Positions 9,308 through 17,269 of a stretch of 64,000 nt of DNA are shown here, one piece after another; positions within the stretch are counted from its first letter, which is position 1, and every line of letters starts with the position of its first letter. Made by a program: the position numbers and the translations under genes. The notes below the pieces were generated by a model, which ran no database searches, had not been told where the DNA came from, and was given only the letters and a program-made list of their open reading frames with translations. This DNA is from an uncultured Alphaproteobacteria bacterium (GTDB taxonomy: Bacteria > Pseudomonadota > Alphaproteobacteria > HIMB59 > GCA-002718135): the NCBI GenBank assembly GCA_902560725.1, contig CACEMR010000002.1, forward strand, positions 1 through 64,000, written 5' to 3'.

Positions 9308-10567
9308 TTATTTAGTGCCCATGCTTTGGAAAAAATCGTTGTTAGTTTTGCTATTTTTCATTTTATCTAACAAAAATTCCATTGCTTCTGTGGTGCCCAT
9401 TGGTGACAGGATTTTTCTTAAAATATAAATTTTCCCTAATTCGTCTTTGTCTAAAAGTAGTTCTTCTTTCCTTGTGCCAGATTTTCCAATATCGAAAGCT
9501 GGGTAGGTTCTTTTTTGACTGAGCTTTCTATCTAAAACCATTTCACTATTACCGGTTCCTTTGAACTCTTCAAAAATAACTTCATCCATTCTGCTTCCAG
9601 TGTCTATCAAAGCTGTTGCTATAATGGTTAAAGATCCTCCCTTTTCTACATTTCTAGCTGCACCAAAAAACCTTTTTGGTCTTTGAAGAGCGTTAGCATC
9701 AACGCCCCCTGTAAGCACTTTTCCACTTGAAGGAACAACTGTATTATATGCTCTTCCAAGCCTTGTTATAGAGTCTAAAAGAATAACAACATCGTGTTTA
9801 TATTCAACTAACCTTTTTGCTTTTTCAATAACCATCTCTGCTACTTGAACATGGCGTGAAGCTGGTTCATCAAATGTTGAGCTTATTACCTCTCCTTTAA
9901 CTAAAGATCTTTGCATATCCGTTACTTCTTCTGGTCTTTCATCAATTAGAAGAACTATTAGTTTTGTATCTGGGCTATTAGCAGTTATGGCATTTGCTAT
10001 TTTCTGCATTATGATAGTTTTTCCAGTAAAGGGCTGTGCAACTATTAATTGCCTCTGTCCCTTTCCAAGAGGAGCAATAATATCTATTATTCTTTCTGTA
10101 AGATCTGGCATAGGTTTTTCTTGCTCTAGTTTAAATCTAGAATCAGGATAAAGCGGGGTTAAGTCTTCAAAATTAACTCTGTTTTTAACTTGATCCACGT
10201 TCTCACCATTAATTTCATTAATTTTAATAATTGCAAAATACCTCTCTCCTTGTTTTGGAGATCTAATCTCTCCTTCAACACTATCGCCTGTCCTTAGGCT
10301 AAATTTTTTAATTTGAGATGGTGATACGTAAATATCATCCGGTCCAGGTAAATAGTTTGATTCTGACGAACGTAAAAAACCAAAGCCATCTTGCATGATT
10401 TCTATCACACCAATTCCAGTTATCGCCGTCCCTTCCTCAGCAATTGTTTTTAAAATTGAAAACATCAGATCTTGTTTTCTCAAAGAAGACGGATTTTCTA
10501 TACCAAGTTTATCAGCCTGCTTTAAAAGCTCTTCTGGATTTTTACTTTTTAATTCTTGTAAATTCAT
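9308..10567 (-). CDS. rho: Transcription termination factor Rho
   Basis: Hexameric RNA-dependent ATPase/helicase that terminates transcription. The domains in order are an N-terminal helical domain (1-45), an S1-like RNA-binding domain (about 50-120) and a RecA-type ATPase (150-419). The catalytic Arg-Pro-Glu-Glu-Val-Thr-Asp region, the Q-loop and R-loop segments and Leu-Asp-Ser-Ile-Thr-Arg are all present. The P-loop is unusual: residues 178-184 are Gln-Pro-Phe-Thr-Gly-Lys-Thr, with Phe where the family normally has Lys or Arg. At 419 residues it matches E. coli. It is the last minus-strand gene before the origin-like gap. Confidence 0.97.
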   Translation of the reverse strand: MNLQELKSKNPEELLKQADKLGIENPSSLRKQDLMFSILKTIAEEGTAITGIGVIEIMQDGFGFLRSSESNYLPGPDDIYVSPSQIKKFSLRTGDSVEGEIRSPKQGERYFAIIKINEINGENVDQVKNRVNFEDLTPLYPDSRFKLEQEKPMPDLTERIIDIIAPLGKGQRQLIVAQPFTGKTIIMQKIANAITANSPDTKLIVLLIDERPEEVTDMQRSLVKGEVISSTFDEPASRHVQVAEMVIEKAKRLVEYKHDVVILLDSITRLGRAYNTVVPSSGKVLTGGVDANALQRPKRFFGAARNVEKGGSLTIIATALIDTGSRMDEVIFEEFKGTGNSEMVLDRKLSQKRTYPAFDIGKSGTRKEELLLDKDELGKIYILRKILSPMGTTEAMEFLLDKMKNSKTNNDFFQSMGTK

Positions 10568-10979
10568 ATTGTGGGGGTTGAAATTAGAAATGAATTTTCT
10601 TAATACAAAAAATAAATATTAATGTCAAAATAAATTATATTTATTTATTTATATAAATTGTTGTATTATTTGGGGCTGTAAATTGCATTAATATAATAAC
10701 TTCAATATTTTTTCCAAAACATACCAACATCTTAACAGGTTGTTAGTTTATAATGTTAATAAATTTATAAGACTCAATTATGATTATTTTACAGCAATTT
10801 AAAATTTGATAAAAACATTAATATGATGTTAAAGAATTTGAATATAATTAATAATAACATCCTATGGATATTTATAGTCTAGTTTATTAAGTTGTTAGTA
10901 ATCGATTTATTAAAAAGAACCAACTATTCCTTAATTCAAATCATTCTTAATTGTGTTAATAAATAAAACAATTATTAAC
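10568..10979. other. Gene-free region, candidate oriC locus
   Basis: This 412-base stretch lies between divergent rho and maf and is the longest non-coding region in the window. In many alphaproteobacteria this junction (hemE or rho on one side, maf on the other) holds the chromosomal origin. It is very AT-rich and contains the nonamer TGTTAATAA at 10754-10762 and 10954-10962 and its reverse complement at 10972-10980. That nonamer differs at two positions from the DnaA-box consensus TGTGGATAA. No perfect DnaA box was found. Promoters for rho and maf must also lie here. Confidence 0.45.
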
Positions 10980-11576
10980 ATGATTACACACAGAACCTAT
11001 ATTTTAGCAAGCTCAAGCTCATCAAGATATAACATACTAAAGAGCGCAGGCTTAAAGTTTAAGAAAACAAAACCACTTTGCAACGAAGAAGAAATTAAAA
11101 ACAAAATTTCCAAAAAAAACAAACCAAGTTTTGTTGCAAAAAAACTATCATTTGAAAAAGCAAAAAGCGTAAGTGAAACAAAAAAATATAACAATGATTA
11201 TGTAATTGGTTGCGATACATTAATATACCTAAACAAAACAATTTTTAACAAAGCAAAATCAATAAAGGAAGCGCGAACAAAAATCAAAAAACTGTCTGGA
11301 AAAAAACACAAAATTATTTCAGGCGTTACCATTTGTAGAAAAGGAAAAAAGGTTTGGCAATGCTCATCAACTACCGATGTAGTAATCAGAAAAATAAATG
11401 AGCATCAAATTAACAAGTATTTAAAACAAACAGGACCACAAGTACTAAACTCAGTTGGGTGTTATCAAATAGAGTCTTTGGGTCCAATTATTATTGAGGA
11501 TATAAAAGGGGATTTTTTTAACGTTATGGGTCTTCCATTGTTTAAGTTATTAAAATATGTATCTAAAAACAAATGA
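10980..11576 (+). CDS. maf: Maf-family nucleotide pyrophosphatase
   Basis: House-cleaning nucleoside-triphosphate pyrophosphatase (Maf/YhdE/YceF family) that removes dTTP/UTP-like or modified nucleotides. The N-terminal signature Ile-Leu-Ala-Ser-Ser-Ser followed by Ser-Arg, the Gly-Cys-Asp-Thr segment with the catalytic Asp, and a C-terminal Gly-Cys-Tyr-Gln-Ile-Glu match the family. A GTG at 10953 is possible, but the ATG at 10980 gives the usual start just before the signature and a 198-residue protein. Its TGA overlaps the aroE ATG. It heads a plus-strand operon of five overlapping or adjacent genes. Confidence 0.9.
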   Translation: MITHRTYILASSSSSRYNILKSAGLKFKKTKPLCNEEEIKNKISKKNKPSFVAKKLSFEKAKSVSETKKYNNDYVIGCDTLIYLNKTIFNKAKSIKEARTKIKKLSGKKHKIISGVTICRKGKKVWQCSSTTDVVIRKINEHQINKYLKQTGPQVLNSVGCYQIESLGPIIIEDIKGDFFNVMGLPLFKLLKYVSKNK

Positions 11577-12358
11577 AAAAGTTTTACGTAATTGGTTCTA
11601 ACTCATCCAAGAGTCTTTCTCCAACAATTTTTAACTATTGGTTCAGCAAATACAAAATAAAAGCCTCATACAAACACCTTCAACTTAATAACAAAAATTT
11701 TGATATAAAAATTAAAGAAATATTACAAGACAAAAACCTTGTTGGTCTAAACATTACAATACCTTTTAAACAAAAAATAATGAAGCATATTGATAGCTTA
11801 AACAAACACTCAAGAGAAATAAATGCAGTAAACTGTTTGACGGTAAGGTCAAAAATTATAGGGACTAATACTGATTGGGTGGGCTATTTTAAAACCCTCC
11901 CAAAAAACAAAAACCTTAAGAAGAAAAAAATACTTATTATGGGTTATGGCGGTGCAGCTCTTGCTATACACTACGTCTTAAGAAAAAAAGGGTTTAAAAA
12001 CATAACAATCGTTAATAGAACCAAAAAAAAACTTAAATTTGAAAATGAAACGAAATATACAAAAAGCATATCTGACCTAGGAAAACACCTTAACACCGCG
12101 CAAATAATAATAAACACCACCCCAAAAAACCTAATTAGTAGCAAAAACAAAAAGCTAGTAAACCCTAAAGCTTTGTTAAGTGACATAGTTTACAAACCAA
12201 AAGAAACCAATTTTTTAAAAATGTTCCCCAAAAACAAAAAAATCTATGGAATATCAATGCTTTTAGAACAAGCTATTCCATGTTTTAAAATATGGTTTGG
12301 TTTTAACCCGTCTGTTGATCAAAAACTAATTAAGGTTCTAAATAACAAAATCAAATGA
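11573..12358 (+). CDS. aroE: Shikimate 5-dehydrogenase
   Basis: NADPH-dependent reduction of 3-dehydroshikimate in aromatic amino acid and folate precursor synthesis. The substrate-binding Ser-Lys-Ser-Leu-Ser-Pro lies at 12-17, the catalytic Lys66 is in Asn-Ile-Thr-Ile-Pro-Phe-Lys, and Asp101 is in Asn-Thr-Asp-Trp. A Gly-Tyr-Gly-Gly-Ala-Ala nucleotide-binding loop follows near residue 124. The length of 261 residues is typical. It overlaps both maf and coaE by four bases. Confidence 0.95.
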   Translation: MKKFYVIGSNSSKSLSPTIFNYWFSKYKIKASYKHLQLNNKNFDIKIKEILQDKNLVGLNITIPFKQKIMKHIDSLNKHSREINAVNCLTVRSKIIGTNTDWVGYFKTLPKNKNLKKKKILIMGYGGAALAIHYVLRKKGFKNITIVNRTKKKLKFENETKYTKSISDLGKHLNTAQIIINTTPKNLISSKNKKLVNPKALLSDIVYKPKETNFLKMFPKNKKIYGISMLLEQAIPCFKIWFGFNPSVDQKLIKVLNNKIK

Positions 12359-12951
12359 CAATAATTGTAGCAATAACAGGGGGTATTGGGTCTGGTAAAT
12401 CAACATTTTCAAAAGAAATAAAAAAAAGAAGGCTCAAACTGTTAGATTCAGATAAGGAGGTAAGCTTAATATACAAGAACCCAAATAAAGATTTTTTAAA
12501 CTATTTAAAAAAAATAGGTTTAGGCAAAAGCATCAAAAATAAAACAATTAACAAAAAATATATTAGTGACATAATATTTTCAAACAAACAAATTAAACAA
12601 AAATTAGAAAAACACATATTTAAAATTGTAAGAAAAAAAAGATTTGATTTTATAAAAAAGGAAAAAAAAAGAAAAACAAATACAATTTTTCTTGATATCC
12701 CCCTTTTGTTTGAAAATAAATTAGAAAAACAATTTGATATTATTGTTTCAATTATATCAAAAAAAGAAACAAGGCTTAAAAGAATTAAGAATAAAAAAAA
12801 ACTATCAAGAAAAAAATTCAATAATATAATAAACACACAAACATCTGATATAGTCAGAAAAAAAAATTCTGATATATTGATTTACAATAACAATACTATG
12901 AAAGAGTACTTAATTAAAATTAACAAGGTTTTAGATAAATTGATTTTATGA
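12355..12951 (+). CDS. coaE: Dephospho-CoA kinase
   Basis: Last step of coenzyme A synthesis: phosphorylation of the 3'-hydroxyl of dephospho-CoA. The P-loop Gly-Gly-Ile-Gly-Ser-Gly-Lys-Ser-Thr sits at 9-17, with Leu-Asp-Ser-Asp at about 30 and a lid region rich in Lys. Its 198 residues match the family. The protein is extremely Lys-rich, as are its neighbours, reflecting A-rich codons. It is coupled by four-base overlaps to aroE and dnaQ. Confidence 0.94.
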   Translation: MTIIVAITGGIGSGKSTFSKEIKKRRLKLLDSDKEVSLIYKNPNKDFLNYLKKIGLGKSIKNKTINKKYISDIIFSNKQIKQKLEKHIFKIVRKKRFDFIKKEKKRKTNTIFLDIPLLFENKLEKQFDIIVSIISKKETRLKRIKNKKKLSRKKFNNIINTQTSDIVRKKNSDILIYNNNTMKEYLIKINKVLDKLIL

Positions 12952-13625
12952 GAGAGGTTGTAATTGATACAGAAACAACTGGTTTAAGTTTCAAATCTGG
13001 TGACAGGATTATAGAGGTTGGATGTGTAGAGTTAAAAAATTATATTCCAACAGGTAAAAGTCTTCAATTTTATTGTAGACCTGATAAAAACATTTCAGAC
13101 GGAGCAAAGAACATAGTTGGTTTGTCCGACGAGTTTCTTAAAAAACAAAAAAGCTTTGAAGAAAATCATAAACAAATGTTGGATTTTATAGGAGATGCCA
13201 CTCTTATAATTCATAATGCTGAGTTTGATTTAGGGTTTATAAATAACGAGCTTTTACTAATAGGCAAGTCGCCACTTGATAATAAAATTATAGACACCGT
13301 TCCATTGGCAAGAAAGGTTTTAAATACCAGGATTGCAAACCTAGATTATTTATGTAGGCGGTTTAATATTGATTTGTCTGATAGAGAATTCCACGGCGCG
13401 CTTTTAGACTCACAGCTTTTGGCAGCTGTTTATTTAGAACTAAGAGGGGGTAAGCAATTCTTTATGGAGTTGGGAGAGGGGCCAAATGCGGATAAAAACA
13501 ATGCTACAAACAACATAAATATAGAAAAAACCAAAGAAATTAAACTTTCCAAACAAGATATTTCAGCACACAAAGACATGTTAAAAAAGATAAAAAACCC
13601 AATTTGGAATAAATTTAACTATTAA
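12948..13625 (+). CDS. dnaQ: DNA polymerase III epsilon subunit
   Basis: The 3'-5' proofreading exonuclease of the replicase. The ExoI motif Asp7-x-Glu9-Thr-Thr-Gly-Leu is at the N-terminus, ExoII is in His-Asn-Ala-Glu-Phe-Asp (about 89-94), and ExoIII-epsilon has His-Gly-Ala-Leu-Leu-Asp-Ser. The length is 225 residues, and a C-terminal tail after residue 180 would bind the alpha subunit. The usual alphaproteobacterial neighbour secB is absent here; the next gene is the Tim44-like one, 30 bases on. Confidence 0.95.
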   Translation: MREVVIDTETTGLSFKSGDRIIEVGCVELKNYIPTGKSLQFYCRPDKNISDGAKNIVGLSDEFLKKQKSFEENHKQMLDFIGDATLIIHNAEFDLGFINNELLLIGKSPLDNKIIDTVPLARKVLNTRIANLDYLCRRFNIDLSDREFHGALLDSQLLAAVYLELRGGKQFFMELGEGPNADKNNATNNINIEKTKEIKLSKQDISAHKDMLKKIKNPIWNKFNY

Positions 13626-13655
13626 TATTAAAAAAAGTAATTATATAATTTATCA

Positions 13656-14243
13656 ATGGTATACGGTGATCTTCAATTCTTTGATATTATAATTTTTGCA
13701 GCCATAGCTGCCTTCATCATTTATCGCTTAAGAAGCGTCTTAGGGAAAAGAACAGGTTTTCAAAAAAAAACAACCGATCACAAACCACTATACGAAGAAC
13801 AAGATAAAAAAGAAGAAATTGCGAAAATACCATCTCTTCTTGATAATGAATTAAAATTAGAAAATGTTTATAAGAAAATAAATAATTTTGATCATAAACA
13901 GTTCTTAGACGGAGCTAAAAAGGCTTTTGAAATTATAATAACTTCTTTTAATAACGGGGACAAAAAAACACTTAAAGATCTTGTTTCAAAAAATGTGTAC
14001 CTTGCATTTGAAAAAGCTATTGATAACAAAACAAACAACCCATCATCTCAGTTTTATTCATTAATAATAGACAGTGTTGAAGATGCAAAGGTTGAAAACA
14101 ATATAATTTCAATATCAATTAATTTTGTTAGCGAACAAATGATAAATGATGATGAGGGCAAAATAATAAAAAACAAAGACACTTGGACTTTTGAAAAACC
14201 TACAAATTCTTCAAGCCCAAAATGGGTTTTAACACAAACTTAA
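13656..14243 (+). CDS. Tim44-like domain protein
   Basis: Inner-membrane-anchored protein of 195 residues. A single hydrophobic segment at about 8-24 is followed by a charged linker (35-75) and a C-terminal Tim44-like fold recognised by the Phe-Leu-x-Gly-Ala-x-x-Ala-Phe region near 83-92. Mitochondrial Tim44 tethers Hsp70 to the import channel; the bacterial homologue's role is not settled. The position after dnaQ and before a wall hydrolase and an Smr gene is a conserved alphaproteobacterial order, where the gene is often near secB. Confidence 0.85.
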   Translation: MVYGDLQFFDIIIFAAIAAFIIYRLRSVLGKRTGFQKKTTDHKPLYEEQDKKEEIAKIPSLLDNELKLENVYKKINNFDHKQFLDGAKKAFEIIITSFNNGDKKTLKDLVSKNVYLAFEKAIDNKTNNPSSQFYSLIIDSVEDAKVENNIISISINFVSEQMINDDEGKIIKNKDTWTFEKPTNSSSPKWVLTQT

Positions 14244-14246
14244 TAA

Positions 14247-14675
14247 TTGAATTTTAGAAACCTAAAATCACGCATTAAAAAAAATGAAGGTTATTCCAAC
14301 AAACCTTATAAAGATCAACTAGGTTTTTATACTATTGGTTACGGGCACTTAATTAAAAAAAAAGAGGACAGATACTTTCATAAAACCTTCTCTAAAGAGT
14401 ATTTTGAAAATATTTTTGAATTAGATTTTAAAAAATCAGTAGAAGATTATTATAAAAGATTTAATAAGAAAAAACACAAACAAAACGAAAAAGAATTACT
14501 AATTGAAATGATATACCAACTAGGTATTAAAAATGTCGTTAAGTTTAAAAGACTTCATTTAAATTTAGAAAAAAAACAAAAATATATGGTTTGTTTAGAA
14601 ATGATCGATAGTCTATGGTATAAACAAACACCCAAGCGCGTTGAAAATCTAATAAAAAACTTCATTAAAACATAA
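14247..14675 (+). CDS. T4-type lysozyme (GH24 muramidase)
   Basis: A 142-residue glycoside hydrolase family 24 protein starting at TTG. The T4 lysozyme catalytic triad is in place: Glu14 (Asn-Glu-Gly), Asp23 (Tyr-Lys-Asp) and Thr29 (Tyr-Thr-Ile-Gly), with His34 of the Gly-Tyr-Gly-His segment. The C-terminal Trp-Tyr-Lys-Gln-Thr-Pro block mirrors T4. No signal peptide is visible. It would cleave peptidoglycan between MurNAc and GlcNAc. It sits between the Tim44-like and Smr genes, where alphaproteobacteria often carry mltA, so it may be a domesticated phage enzyme serving wall turnover. No other phage gene is nearby. Confidence 0.87.
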   Translation: MNFRNLKSRIKKNEGYSNKPYKDQLGFYTIGYGHLIKKKEDRYFHKTFSKEYFENIFELDFKKSVEDYYKRFNKKKHKQNEKELLIEMIYQLGIKNVVKFKRLHLNLEKKQKYMVCLEMIDSLWYKQTPKRVENLIKNFIKT

Positions 14676-15223
14676 TGGAAGACGATATTTTTATAAAAAA
14701 AATGAAAGGCGTAAAGCTTTTAAAAAACAAAAATAATTATATTAAATCAACTAATATAAAAAAAAACAAGAAAATTTTAAAAACCCCAACAAAGACGAAT
14801 CAAAAAGATGAAACAATAGAAACAAAAAAAACAAAACAATCAATATACAAAATCACCTTTGGAGAAATTAACAAAGACCTAAAAAAAGGTAAGATTAAAA
14901 TAGATAAAAAATTAGATCTACACGGCTACAACTTGTTAGACGCAGAGTTAAAATTTAAAACAGAGGTAATTAGTGCATATAATAAATACAAAAGATGCTT
15001 ACTTGTTATTACAGGTAAAGGAGTTCACATTAATAATGAAAACGACGAAGACAAGGATTTAAAAAAAAAACCAAAACTTTTTTATGGTAAAATAAAAAAC
15101 TCTATAACTTCTTGGGTAAATGAAGATGAAATTAAAAACTATATATTAACATACCAAAACGCAGGAATAGAATACGGAGGTGATGGAGCTATATTTATTT
15201 ACTTAAGAAGAAAAAAAAATTAA
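14675..15223 (+). CDS. Smr (MutS2-type) domain protein
   Basis: A 182-residue protein with a Lys-rich, low-complexity N-terminal third and a C-terminal Smr domain. The hallmark Leu-Asp-Leu-His-Gly-Tyr lies near residues 87-92 and the Thr-Gly-Lys-Gly motif near 116-119, followed by a Gly-Asp-Gly-Ala strand. Smr domains are nicking or RNA-cleaving nucleases; the stand-alone bacterial versions are not well defined. Its ATG shares one base with the lysozyme TAA. It ends the plus-strand operon and meets the DUF3108 gene tail to tail, overlapping by four bases. Confidence 0.87.
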   Translation: MEDDIFIKKMKGVKLLKNKNNYIKSTNIKKNKKILKTPTKTNQKDETIETKKTKQSIYKITFGEINKDLKKGKIKIDKKLDLHGYNLLDAELKFKTEVISAYNKYKRCLLVITGKGVHINNENDEDKDLKKKPKLFYGKIKNSITSWVNEDEIKNYILTYQNAGIEYGGDGAIFIYLRRKKN

Positions 15224-15891
15224 TTTTGTTTTAATTTAAAAACCCTATTCTTAAAGTAGATATTAATATTTTTGGGTAAAAACCCGCTGCTTTCCAATAC
15301 AAATTCAATTTTTTTCAAATCATTTCTCTTATGGTCCGCCCAAATATTTTTGTAATTATGTATTTCTATAGTTATGTTTTCTTTATTATCTATACCAACC
15401 TTTTTCATAGTGTATATCCTTCTTCCATCTATTGTTTTAACTTGATCATCACCATTTAAAATATTTAAGAAGGAAGTTATCGGATCAGAATATTGGAATA
15501 TTCCATCTAAATTTAATCTAGGTAACTCTTTTTCTTCTGGTTTTTGATAGAGTTTTTTAAGATAACCATCAAATGACATTTCAACTATTTTTATTTTTTT
15601 TTTAGTTCTCCAATATTGTTTGTACTCTTGAGCTTTATATTCACCATTTTCAACAATGCCTTGAGAGATGTAATTACCCTCAAAACTATATAGTGGCGAA
15701 AACACGCCTGCATTTTTTAGAAAAATTTCTGTTTTATATTTTTTATTATTTATTTCCAACGACCAACTAAATTTACCAATTTTAATGCCAGACGAACTTA
15801 CAACATATTCGGTATTAAAGTTCTTAGCACCAGCAGAACTATATGATAAAAATATAATTGTTAAAAAAATATTAATTAAAAACAACTTCAT
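15220..15891 (-). CDS. DUF3108-family secreted protein
   Basis: Predicted periplasmic protein of 223 residues from the ATG at 15891; a longer frame to 15936 exists, but this start places a normal signal peptide (residues 1-20, ending near Ser-Ala-Gly-Ala) at the N-terminus. The rest is a beta-rich fold with the DUF3108 pattern: an early Ser-Ser-Gly-Ile-Lys-Ile-Gly, a Tyr-x-Gln-Tyr-Trp-Arg-Thr-Lys block and a C-terminal strand pair. The function is unknown; envelope lipoprotein- or LptA-like folds are plausible. It overlaps the end of the upstream glycosyltransferase gene by 20 bases. Confidence 0.75.
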   Translation of the reverse strand: MKLFLINIFLTIIFLSYSSAGAKNFNTEYVVSSSGIKIGKFSWSLEINNKKYKTEIFLKNAGVFSPLYSFEGNYISQGIVENGEYKAQEYKQYWRTKKKIKIVEMSFDGYLKKLYQKPEEKELPRLNLDGIFQYSDPITSFLNILNGDDQVKTIDGRRIYTMKKVGIDNKENITIEIHNYKNIWADHKRNDLKKIEFVLESSGFLPKNINIYFKNRVFKLKQN

Positions 15892-17269
15892 AAACAAATA
15901 TTTCGTTATCAGTAAAGTTGTGTGTCGGAGACTCAACCCCCCTTGTTGTAAAGCTATTATCTAAATAATTTATATCACTTAAGTGTCCAATAAGAATAAA
16001 ATTTCTATTTATTTCTTTTTTAAGCGGAGATGAAATCATAAAATGATTTGTTATTTTTGAGCCCTTTTTATAAGGCATATGAATAATTATTTCTTTATTT
16101 CTTAATTCGTATTTCATACTAGAAAACAATAAGCGGTCAGAAACAACATAATCGACTATGTTTTTCTTTAAACCTTGAGAATAAACAATGTTTGAAAATT
16201 CATTTAAACCAATAATTCTTTTAAACAACGGTGCATGATAATTAGTGCCAATTAAAAAGAAAAAAACCACACAAAAACAAAAATTAAACAATAAGTTTAT
16301 TCTTTTAAAAATAACATTATCATTCTCAATACTAATATACAAAAATAAAAAAAAGGATACTAAAGCAGGAGCGGCCCAATTAGCATTAGCCCTAACAAAA
16401 ACAGCCTCAATAAAAACAATCAAAAAAATTGGTAAAGAAAAAATCAATAAAAATTTTTGATTTTCACTAAATGTTAATTTTTTATAATTAAAAACACTAG
16501 CTAAAAACAAAACAGGCCCAAGCATTAGTATTTGTATAACTAAAAACTCAAATCCTCTAAAAATGTCAATTTTCATATTAACAAGGTTAGCATTGTCAGA
16601 AGTGTGCTGAAGCGTTACCCACCCGTTGTTGAAATTCCATATAATATTTGGAAGAAGAATTAAAAAACAACAAAAAAAACTTAACGAAAAACCTAAATAG
16701 TTTTTTAAGAAAAAATTCCTAAAATTTTTATCTAGTAAAATATAACAAAAAAAAGACACCAAAAAATAAACTGCAGCATACTTAGATAAAAACGAACAGC
16801 CCAGAAAAATACCTAAAAAAAAGAAACTTTTTAAGCTAGTATTTTTTTTAACTTTTATTAATTCATTTAAAGAAAGTGTCCAAAAAAGTATTAAAAAAAT
16901 ATCAGTGCTTAAAATAAATGAAGAGAAAGAAACTGCTGGTATAAACAAAAATAATAATGCGCAGGAAAAAGCTGTATTTTTTTTTAAATTAAGATTCCTA
17001 CATAATTCATAAACAGCCCATGCAGTTAGGAAATAAATAATTGATGGTAATAATTTTAAAGAAAAAAAATTTTCTCCAAAGATAAAACTATATGCCGCAA
17101 TAAACCAAGATAACAAAGGGGGTTTTGAAAAATAACCAAAATCTAAATTCTTTGACCAAAGCCAATATTGAGCCTCATCACCAAATAAATTAAAATTAGT
17201 AAACCATATTGCAGTAATTTTTATTAAAAATAAAATGAATACAGTTAATGTTAATAATCTTCTACTCAT
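15872..17269 (-). CDS. GT39/ArnT-like membrane glycosyltransferase
   Basis: Polytopic inner-membrane protein (465 residues from ATG 17269) of the PMT/ArnT superfamily, which transfers sugars from polyprenyl-phosphate carriers to lipid or protein acceptors in the periplasm. The first periplasmic loop has the catalytic Gly-Asp-Glu-Ala region, then Tyr-Trp-Leu-Trp-Ser and Tyr-Phe-Ser-Lys-Pro-Pro-Leu, typical of the family. At least ten hydrophobic segments follow. A start ten codons upstream is possible but would overlap the PAP2 gene more. The donor sugar and acceptor cannot be read from sequence; lipid A is one candidate. Confidence 0.85.
   Translation of the reverse strand: MSRRLLTLTVFILFLIKITAIWFTNFNLFGDEAQYWLWSKNLDFGYFSKPPLLSWFIAAYSFIFGENFFSLKLLPSIIYFLTAWAVYELCRNLNLKKNTAFSCALLFLFIPAVSFSSFILSTDIFLILFWTLSLNELIKVKKNTSLKSFFFLGIFLGCSFLSKYAAVYFLVSFFCYILLDKNFRNFFLKNYLGFSLSFFCCFLILLPNIIWNFNNGWVTLQHTSDNANLVNMKIDIFRGFEFLVIQILMLGPVLFLASVFNYKKLTFSENQKFLLIFSLPIFLIVFIEAVFVRANANWAAPALVSFFLFLYISIENDNVIFKRINLLFNFCFCVVFFFLIGTNYHAPLFKRIIGLNEFSNIVYSQGLKKNIVDYVVSDRLLFSSMKYELRNKEIIIHMPYKKGSKITNHFMISSPLKKEINRNFILIGHLSDINYLDNSFTTRGVESPTHNFTDNEIFVYEVVFN

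Noticed and set aside
10795..10835. dif-like sequence near 10.8 kb (TGATGTTAAAG resembling a XerD arm)
   Set aside because: Only the right half resembles a dif site; the XerC arm and spacer do not match.
14247..14675. Prophage remnant around the lysozyme
   Set aside because: Neighbours are core genes in their conserved order and no other phage gene is visible.
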